64,000 nucleotides of DNA. Source: Chara braunii (Eukaryota > Streptophyta > Charophyceae > Charales > Characeae). The translations under genes were made by a program, and so were the position numbers. Below the pieces are notes generated by a model that ran no database searches, was not told where the DNA came from, and saw only the letters and a program-made list of their open reading frames with translations. The stretch spans positions 1,709,874 to 1,773,873 of the forward strand of contig BFEA01000101.1 of the NCBI GenBank assembly GCA_003427395.1, given 5' to 3'. Positions 55,830 through 64,000 of the stretch are shown one piece after another (position 1 is the stretch's first letter; each line of letters starts with the position of its first letter).

Positions 55830-56370
55830 ATTTACAGTTCCTCACGGATTTCTTTCGTAGTCCTCTCCAAGACTGATGAACCTGTAGACACAGCACAGTT
55901 CGAAAGAATCTTAACGTCTTCTTTTTGGGTTCTAGAAGATTTTTTCTAGACTTGTAACCCAAAGCTCGGTGCTCATTGTCGACCTACCGCCTAACTTTTA
56001 CCCTTATCTAACTGCCAATCCGTCGCCTAGTCGGTCTAGGTGACGAACAAAGTTCATTCCCAATCCTTTCGTCCCAGCGGTTTTACTTAGTTTTTCCTTT
56101 TTAATAGGTCAATTACGAGCCCCTTTTCCCTAGTAATCACAAGTAATATCATTCATTCAATTCAGAGAGGAATCACATGATAAGACCAAATCAGAATCTC
56201 AAAGAGTGATAAGTCTCTCTGGGTCAAGATTCTCACTTATCCTTCCTTACTAGAACCAGGTGTCATCAAGTTAGTAGTGGACTGAATCTATCATATGGAA
56301 GCAGATATCCGGTGATAGATCGATCAAGATACACTCAAACTTTTGTTAGTACGAAGCTTTAAGAGTAGAT

Positions 56371-56537
56371 GGTGATAAGGCAGGCTTCTTAGAGTCTCGC
56401 TCCTCTTATCACCTAATATATATTGTTAATATGGCGATAAGGCAGGCTTCTTAGAGTCTCGCTTCTCTTATCGCCTAGTACATAGTACTGTTACGGTGGT
56501 AAGGCAGACTTCCTTGAGCCTCGCTCTTCTTACCACC
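56371..56537 (-). repeat. H3 hairpin array, left of gap
   Basis: Three units with three different, perfectly paired stems: GGTGATAAG 56371/CTTATCACC 56405; GGCGATAAG 56433/CTTATCGCC 56467; GGTGGTAAG 56495/CTTACCACC 56529. Spacing 62 bp. Confidence 0.9.
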
Positions 56538-56545
56538 TAGTATAT

Positions 56546-57164
56546 NNNNNNNNNNNNNNNNNNNNNNNNNNNNNNNNNNNNNNNNNNNNNNNNNNNNNNN
56601 NNNNNNNNNNNNNNNNNNNNNNNNNNNNNNNNNNNNNNNNNNNNNNNNNNNNNNNNNNNNNNNNNNNNNNNNNNNNNNNNNNNNNNNNNNNNNNNNNNNN
56701 NNNNNNNNNNNNNNNNNNNNNNNNNNNNNNNNNNNNNNNNNNNNNNNNNNNNNNNNNNNNNNNNNNNNNNNNNNNNNNNNNNNNNNNNNNNNNNNNNNNN
56801 NNNNNNNNNNNNNNNNNNNNNNNNNNNNNNNNNNNNNNNNNNNNNNNNNNNNNNNNNNNNNNNNNNNNNNNNNNNNNNNNNNNNNNNNNNNNNNNNNNNN
56901 NNNNNNNNNNNNNNNNNNNNNNNNNNNNNNNNNNNNNNNNNNNNNNNNNNNNNNNNNNNNNNNNNNNNNNNNNNNNNNNNNNNNNNNNNNNNNNNNNNNN
57001 NNNNNNNNNNNNNNNNNNNNNNNNNNNNNNNNNNNNNNNNNNNNNNNNNNNNNNNNNNNNNNNNNNNNNNNNNNNNNNNNNNNNNNNNNNNNNNNNNNNN
57101 NNNNNNNNNNNNNNNNNNNNNNNNNNNNNNNNNNNNNNNNNNNNNNNNNNNNNNNNNNNNNNNN
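56546..57164. other. assembly gap (619 N)
   Basis: Run of N inside the hairpin tandem array. The true array length is therefore unknown. Confidence 1.
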
Positions 57165-57173
57165 CATTAATAT

Positions 57174-57579
57174 GGCGATAAGGCAGACTTCTTAGAGCCT
57201 CGCTTCTCTTATCGCCTAATATATATTACTATGGTGGTAAGGCAGACTTCATGGAGCGTCGCTCCTCTTACCACCTAGTACATATGTTAATATGGCGATA
57301 AGGCAGGCTCCTTAGAGCCTCGCTTCTCTTATCGCCTAGTATATAATAGTATAACAGTGGTAAGGCATGCTTCCCGGAGCCTTACTCCTGTTACCACCTA
57401 GTATATATGTTAACATGACGATAAGGCAGGCTTCTTAGAGCCTCGTTTCTCTTATCACCTAGTATATAAATGTATGGTGGTAAGGCAAGCTTTACGGAGC
57501 CTCGCTCGTCTTACCACCTTATATACATGTAAGTATGGCGATAAGGCAGGCTTCTTAGAGCCTCGCTTCTCTTATCGCC
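57174..57579 (-). repeat. H3 hairpin array, right of gap
   Basis: Seven units at ~60-bp spacing alternate strictly between GGCGATAAG/CTTATCGCC (57174, 57294, 57537; a decayed one near 57418) and GGTGGTAAG/CTTACCACC (57233, 57476; GTGGTAA/TTACCAC at 57357). Each loop contains an inner AGGCT/AGCCT-type pairing. Confidence 0.9.
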
Positions 57580-58119
57580 TAGTATATATAGTATTCTCGA
57601 TGCCCAGTCCTAGTCCTGGATCATCCGGAAGCCTTAAGGACCATATAGGTGGGTCACACGGGACTTGCACTTCATGTCCTAAATCCATCCGGCTGATCCT
57701 TAGCTGAGTTAGCCTGGATCTTTTAGTACATAGATATGGGTTAGTCATGGGATAAGGTTGTTCGAGGCAATTCATCATATCAAAAGGTTATGTCACTCGC
57801 AAGCCCGTCAACGCACTCATGGTTTCCAACTCTTTATCTCATGGTGACCTATAAGCGAGGGAATACTGCCAGAAGTTTATCCCCCTTGTCCATCATATCT
57901 CAAAAGAAACATTCACATAGTGAGACAGTGGCTCGGCACTTCTTGTTCTCGCTATGTCTATCAACATCATTTAGAGTTTCCCAGACAGATCATGCTTCTC
58001 TTCCCTTACTCAAGCATTATCGCTTGCCTTTCTGTCCTCGGGTTTTGCCCTGAAGGATCCCTCACTCAACGTACTTTCTTTACTTACACAGTCATAGGTA
58101 GTTGCCAAAAGGTTGTAGA

Positions 58120-58144
58120 TTTAGGGTTTAGGGTTTAGGGTTTA
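58120..58144 (+). repeat. interstitial TTTAGGG repeat (copy B)
   Basis: 3.5 perfect TTTAGGG units at the same position as the degenerate run at 749-776. Confidence 0.85.
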
Positions 58145-58178
58145 TGTCGATGTGCACGTACCTCCCTATTCCCTGCCT

Positions 58179-58201
58179 CCAGAGTTCCGCCTGAACTCTG
58201 G
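58179..58201 (-). other. conserved covarying hairpin box, B
   Basis: CCAGAGTTC-CGCCT-GAACTCTGG, a perfect 9-bp stem; the best-paired copy of this box. Confidence 0.75.
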
Positions 58202-59039
58202 CAGAGCTCCCGCAATCACCCTGTCAATGATCATGTATGACTCATGCAATCAATTGCTGGCCCTTAAATTTAATTGAGGCCATGATTAACTCAGTGGGAA
58301 TCATGTCATCAAACAATTCAACCGAGGAGGCAGGCATCTGAGAGGACCAAACAAAGGTAAGTACGGAGAAGGATGAAGGAGGTGGACACTTATCGCAAAA
58401 GGATAGTGTCACCTCCCTCTCCAATGCCCCACGCTTTCTCTTCATCTCTGGCCTTGTATGATGTGTAATGATAGCAATAGTAACTAACAGAGGTAGCAGA
58501 AATAATCAAGCAATAACAATTGAACTAATAAAAATAATAAAATAAATAAAATAATAATAACAATAATAACGATACAAATAATAATAAAAATAATATTAAA
58601 AAAAAAATAATAATAATAATAATATCCATAATAATAATAGTAATAATAATAATAACGGAGGGCAATGGTGAAAACGGAAGGACGGATTGCAGACGGTCAG
58701 ATCCCATTAAAAGCCAGGAAGTCCTACTCTGACCAAAGAGTAATAATGCACTGATGTTATATCAATCGGAATCCGATTACTTCATCGAGTTGACAATGGG
58801 AGCCTTTCCCTTGCTGCAACCGCCACGTATATCGGGGCCTTTCTTCTACAGGGCAATCGACGCCCATGATATTGTCGTGCTGCTACTACCAACTCACGAA
58901 CAGACCACGCAACGGTTGGCCCTGCAAACCAAAAAGGCATGATGTTGACCATGCCGCCCACTACCAAGTCCAGGTACACATCTCACGACATCACCACCCC
59001 TTATCATCTTCCTTCTCTCTCTTTCTCTTGCTCTATGTG

Positions 59040-60730
59040 TGCAGGAATGTACGCGTTTCACTATATGTGTCAAGGTGCACCATACGTCTGCGTGATTCGG
59101 TCTTTCCGTGCATCACAGCATTTGGGTGCATCATAGTCTGTCTTACCCTGTATGTCACAGCCTGTATCCTACGGTATATGTCACAGTTTGCGTTCCCTGG
59201 TATATGTCACGGTCTGTGTTCCCCGGTTTGTCTGACTCGGACAGTTTGGCCCGGACTGTTCGTCAGTCTGTCTGTTTCAATCGTAGGTCTATGTAGATGT
59301 ATGAGCTTGTCCTTAGAAGCGCAACCGCATTGTGTCAGTTGTACACCCCCATGCAGTCAACGGTATCTTCTTGGTTTGTCCAGGCTTAATCAGGCAAGTA
59401 CTGTGGACACTCAGGGTCGATGGAAAGGGCAGCCCTGTACCAATCAGAAGTATAAATCAAGATGCAGCGTCAGGCCATTAATTCATCCCTTCATAAGCCA
59501 TGCGTAAAAGCTGCTACAACGACCTGTGCTACGGTGGTCTGCAAGAGCCCGGTGACGAAGCGGGCAAGAGAGAAGGAACGTAGCATAGCGATAGGGTAGT
59601 TGTGGTCATAGCCTCCATAGCTGGAGTTAGTGTGTAGTATGCGTGTGTGTTTTCCTGTGCGCATCACTGTGCATGTGACTGTGCCACCGACTGGGTACAG
59701 CTGCGTCGTTGTGTACAATTGTGTCACTGTGTACAGCTGTATCCCTGTGTACAACTGCGTCACGGCGTACCGCTGTATCACTGCGTACAACTGTATCACC
59801 GCATATAGTTGTGTCACTGTGTACAGCTGTGTCACCTCGTACAATTGTGTCACTATGTACAACTGTTTCACTGCGTACAGATGTGTCACTGTGTGCAACT
59901 GTGTCACCGTATGTCCTTGTCTGTATCTTGCTGTGTAAACCATAGTCTACGTCACACCGCGTATATCACGGACTGTGTCTCACTGTATCTGTATGTGCCA
60001 CAGCATCTGTCCGTGTTTATCACAGCATCCGTGTGTCTCATAGTATCTATGTATGTCACAGTGGTTGTGTGCCTTTGTATATGTGCGCCACTGTGACTAT
60101 GTACGTCACAGTAGCTGTGTGTCCCATGTAGGTATCACCGTGCATTCGCGTGACACGATGCATGTCGCATGTAGTAATGGTGCAGACTAGAACAAGAACC
60201 GACCTCTCTCGCATAGTTCAGGATAACACAGTAGAAGACTAAAATACCAACGATGAGACCAACTTAATACAGTAATGCAGACCCTGTATACGTTATCATT
60301 GTTGCAGGGTGTGAAGGGTTCTGACGTTCACACATAGGGAATGTGCCAGTCCCTGACCATACACAGACGAGGAGGCGCGTGATCAGACGAAGAAAAGGTA
60401 TGGTGCCACAACCTCACCATGTCTGTGTGTATGTCTCACCGTGTGTGCGTGTCACAGTTTGTGTGTCACTGTGTCATAGCATATGTGTGCTTCATTGTGC
60501 ACTATATATTCTTCGTTGTGTGTGCGTGACCACGTCTGTGTGTGTCTCATTGCGTCACTGCGTTTTTCACTGTGTATGTCCTCGTGACTGTGTGTCTGTG
60601 GCACTGTGACTGTGTGACTTGTCACGACGTGTCTGTGTCACCGTGACTGTGTGTTTTCTCAGTGTGTACGTGTCACTGTGCACGATGACTGTGTCACCGT
60701 ACATCTGTGTGATGGTGTATCTGAAACGAT
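59040..60730 (+). repeat. GTGTCAC-type minisatellite (copy B)
   Basis: Uninterrupted counterpart of 4740-5463 and 14729-15680. It contains the empty E1 target ACGG at 59762-59765. Confidence 0.8.
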
Positions 60731-61565
60731 TTTCATCTCTTTGCAGTAGCAGATGCAGATCCCGGGGTTCGATCCCTAGACCTTGCCCTACCTTTGTACA
60801 GTACCTGTATAGACCCCAAGAGTTGAACATGTGACCTGTGTATTCGTAAACAGTTGGTAAGCTCTCATAAGTCCGTAGGTAGCAGGGGTTCAATCTATAA
60901 GTCTGACGAATAGAAGTCTTACCGAAGTCTATAAGTCTTAGCTGTTGTCCTTCTAGAAGGTCGAGCAAGTGGGCAAATGATGGACTAACTACAGTACGTT
61001 CGCAGTACGATAGCAGTAGGATAGCAGTGAGCCTCCATTCAGTCAGCGGTAAGGTCTAGTCAGGCTCAGTCCGGTCCAGCAAGTACCACGAGGGGATGTG
61101 AGCACCATGGGACGATGGAAAAGGGGCAGACCAACGAGTTTTCAGAAGTATAATTCAAGAGGCTGCGCATAGTCATTCATTCATTCCTGCAGAAGGCATG
61201 CGGAAGCACCGTCTTAGCGTCTTGTGCGAGGAGGTCTGCAATAGCGCCCGAGGACGAAGGGGGTGACTCGGAGAGTGACGAAGTGTAGCTATAGCGATAG
61301 GGTAGAGGCAGCCATAGGTGCCATAACTGTAGCTTAGAATGAAGTGTGTGTGTTGTGTGAGTGTTCAGAGTGATGTATGTGGGATATCCAGGGTGATCCC
61401 ATTGTGCGTGAACAGTGAGTTGTTGGGCGCTGAGGCGCCATTGCTAATGAAAGTGAACTCTAATTTGGATGCCATATCTCTGAGTATTGAGTGGGCGCAT
61501 GTCGCCAGTTTGCTGTGCTGCTGTTTACATACATGAAAAGTGTGAATGAAACGAGTCTGATTTGC

Positions 61566-61566
<1 letters not shown>

Positions 61567-61617
<51 letters not shown>

Positions 61618-61639
61618 TAATAATAATAATAATAATAAT
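61567..61639. repeat. (TAA)n microsatellite
   Basis: Counterpart of 16492-16562. Confidence 0.95.
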
Positions 61640-61647
61640 CAAAGAAG

Positions 61648-62055
61648 ATGAGCAATAGCGAACTTCAACAATGAAACTGCATCATGTACATCGGACCAGA
61701 TAGTCGTGTCCTCGATCCAACAACAGAATTGCATCACGAGTTTTCGCCGAATAAGAGCACGTCAAAAGTTCATAGTTGACAATGCTGGAATAGTCTCATC
61801 ATCATCAACGAAGAACCAATGTTGGTATCCTATCTGGTGCTCGGCGCCCAGACTACAGATGGCAGATCCTATCTAGCCTACACAACAATGCTAAAGATGA
61901 CGAAAACAGCTCTCCCGCAGTGCGAGCAGGTAGTGGCCAATGCCGCATGCTTCAGGCACCAGGTAAGTCTCTCGCACCACTCACTACCTCGATCCCCAAC
62001 ACACAGAAGCCACTTGTACCCAAGGACAATTATGCACCTAATAATAATAATAATG

Positions 62056-62086
<31 letters not shown>

Positions 62087-62100
62087 GATGCAAGAAAAAT
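61648..62100 (+). repeat. dispersed repeat R, copy 3
   Basis: Counterpart of 16572-17010, with the donor CAG|GTAAGT at 61963 and a second TAA tract at 62037-62087. Confidence 0.7.
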
Positions 62101-62619
62101 AATCAGTAGCGAGATGACACTTCCAGACTGCTCATCACATTCAAAATCAGATAGTCACACTGTGTCCACCGAGCAGCATTGCACTAATAATACACCAAGT
62201 GGGGTTCGTAACACTGAAAACCCATGTCCAGGAGAGCAGACTCTTTCCATACGAGAGTCTTGTCCTCTCGCTCTCCGACTTGGCACTCAGCGCCTAGCCT
62301 ACCCCTACACAGCTACCGCAACCTGCGAATTGACAATGCAACTGTTGACATCAGCGGCAACCCGAAGTACTCGGGGATGTCGACCCGTGCTGACCATCGC
62401 TAATGTCAGGCATGTGCCCTCACATCATCATCAACATCATTCCTCTCTCCCTCTCTCTCTCTCTCTTTGTGTACCATGTACAAACTTCTGAAGGTGACGT
62501 CTTAACGCAGACACCTCGCAGACGAAGTTGGGGCTATGGCATCACAGGTAAGTCTCTCTCTCTGGCCTCCCCCCACCTTTCTCGTTCTCCTTCCACTTGC
62601 GGTTGATGGCCCCGAAAAT

Positions 62620-64000
62620 CTTCGGGGAATCGTCGAATGAAGCCTGCAACGAATTTTTAGTGAATTCGCTAAAGAGTTTGATTTTTTCTTTGCTGAAGGT
62701 TTTAAGAGGTTCATATTTCGTCAATGAAGTATGCTTGCTCTTTAAGATCTAGGGTTGTTAATGTGTCCCTTCGTTGACGAATTGGTGGTGATTGATATTA
62801 CTCTCATTCCTATAATAAAATCTTCACCGAGATAATAATTGGGTTTCATCGAAGATTACAATTAGGTTTTCGCCGAAAATTGCGGTTAAGTTCTGTTGGA
62901 GCTCGCGATTAGGATTCGTCGAAGATTTCAGTTAGGGTTTCGCCGAAGATTACAGTTTGTTGCCGCCAAACATTGAAGCAACGAGTCGTTGAAAATTATT
63001 GCAGTTTGGGTTCGCTGAACATCGCCGAAATTAATTGTCAAGACACTAAGGTTTAAGCTAAAGACTGTGAAGGCGCCGAAGTTTTGCCAGGGATTATCAA
63101 CACGCTAAGATTTCGCCAAAGATTAGGAAGGCTAGTGAAGCTTCCCTAGGGTTTCGCCGAAGATTACACTTATTGTGTTTTTTTTTTTTGTAACTTTGTC
63201 GTTTTTTAAGTTCTCGTCCTTTTAACCCTCCCTAGGGTTTCGCTGAAAATTCCAGTTAGGGTTTCGTTGAAAATTACAGTTTCTAGCCGCCGAACATTGC
63301 AGTAACGGGTCGTTGAAAATTATTGCAGTTTGGGTTCGCTGAGCATCGGCGAAATTTATTGTCAAGACACTAAGGTTTCGCTAAAGATTGTGAAGGCGTC
63401 GAAGTTTCGCCGAGGATTATCAACACACTAAAATTTCGCCAAAGATTTGGAAGACTAGTGAAGCTTCCCGAGGATTTCGCCGAAGATGACACTTGTTATG
63501 TTTTTTTTTTCGGCAACTTAGCCGTTTTTAAAGTTCTCGTCCTCTTAACCCTCCCTAGGACTTTGCCGAACATTACACTTATTTTTCTTCTTTTTTTTCC
63601 TCGGGAACTTAGTCGCTTTTATGGGTCAACCACCCACTCAATATCCTCGGGGCTTCACCGAAGATTACGCTTTTTTTTTTTTTTTTTTTTTTCCTCGGGA
63701 ACTTAGTCATTTTTGTGGGTCAACCACCCACTCAACCTCCCAGGGCTTCGCCGAAGGTTACCCTTATTTTTCTTCTTTTTTTTCTTTGGGAACTTAGTCG
63801 TTTTTTGGGGTCGACCGCCCGCTCAACCTCCCCACGGCTTCCCCGAAGATTACACTTATTTTTCTTCTTTTTTTTCCTCGGGAACTTAGTCGTTTTTGTG
63901 GATCAACTACCTACTTAACCTCTCCAAGGCTTCGCCGAAGAGTTTGGGTTCGTTGAGCATCGCTGAAATTCATTGTCAAGACACTAAGGTTTAAGCCAAA
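62620..64000 (+). repeat. satellite-like tandem repeats with TTCGCCGAAGATTACA core
   Basis: A ~324-bp unit (GTTTGGGTTCGCTGARCATC to the next, starts near 63002, 63326 and 63941) contains shorter ~90-bp units at 63560-63930 built from CGAAGATTACACTTATTTTTC and GGGAACTTAGTCGTTTTTG. ORFs rich in FFFLLFFPRELSRF are products of the repeat. Not present in copy A. Confidence 0.85.

Larger units (their letters stand above)
54808..64000 (-). mobile_element. E4 5' LTR (copy B), runs past the window end
   Basis: Begins TGTCGCGCGC beside the PBS and follows the E1/E3 U5 end (CCCTACGACAGG, GAGCTGTCACC, GCAATCGCAGAGGT). Later landmarks are in family order: TGTTATC hairpin 55810-55829, H3 hairpin array around the gap, hairpin box 58179-58201, donors at 58357, 61963 and 62548. 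No U3 tip is reached, so the LTR is at least 9.2 kb, consistent with E1. Assignment of the last 1.4 kb (satellite-like) to the LTR is uncertain. Confidence 0.65.

Noticed and set aside
56475-57167. 230-codon ORF across the gap
   Set aside because: Consists almost entirely of N; no coding evidence.
58120-58144. chromosome end or telomere fusion
   Set aside because: Only 3.5 TTTAGGG units, inside a duplicated LTR with a counterpart at 749-776.
59640-59945. Cys/His-rich ORFs (VSLCTTVSLCT, CVQLCH patterns)
   Set aside because: They read through the GTGTCAC minisatellite and occur in several frames and on both strands; not genes.

Overview
The window is eukaryotic, non-genic and dominated by repeats. 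It looks like green-lineage DNA, plausibly a large repeat-rich genome such as a streptophyte alga. Three things point that way: LTR-element primer-binding sites that match the 3' end of plant-type tRNA-Asp, two pseudogenes whose 5' ends resemble plant U6 snRNA, and interstitial TTTAGGG repeats. This placement is an inference, and chromerid or dinoflagellate-like genomes are not excluded.

Most of the sequence can be explained as copies of one family of LTR retrotransposons with very long LTRs (about 9 kb). The best anchored copy, E1 (5464-14728), begins TG, ends CA and has a 4-bp target duplication. It sits inside a second family member (A, 1-17492), and the matching uninterrupted sequence is at 59762-59765 in a third copy (B/E4, LTR from 54808 to beyond the window end). 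E2 (18300-25275) lies in the opposite orientation. E3 (27692-40433) carries a PBS (38582-38593), a gag-only internal region (gag pseudogene 35327-36511 with a CCHC knuckle) and no recognisable pol. E4 carries a PBS (54793-54805) and a second decayed gag (50088-51085). In the retroelement sense, E1, E3 and E4 are on the minus strand and E2 is on the plus strand.

The most unusual content is inside these LTRs. Each has, at the same relative position, an array of 10-17 small hairpins whose loop is nearly constant (AACTTAT, CATCTTAGAAAC or related) while the stems differ from hairpin to hairpin and are compensated on both sides. In A and B/E4 the corresponding array is a regular ~60-bp tandem repeat that alternates GGCGATAAG/CTTATCGCC stems with GGTGGTAAG/CTTACCACC stems. 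Other conserved hairpins (a TGTTATC/GATAACA stem, a ~220-nt multi-hairpin domain, a palindrome near the LTR tip, and a covarying hairpin box after the array) recur in the same order in several copies. U6-like and tRNA-like pseudogenes are embedded near the U3 end.

Likely protein-coding DNA is sparse: a 217-codon orphan ORF (44510-45163), a 184-codon ORF (26410-26964), a 118-codon ORF (40953-41309) and an 83-codon ORF (43699-43950), none recognised. A decayed LINE ORF2 C-terminus lies at 1207-2433. The assembly has visible problems: an unremoved Nextera mate-pair junction adapter at 3788-3825 between two identical 176-bp copies, scattered ambiguous bases confined to 1487-3499, and a 619-bp gap at 56546-57164.
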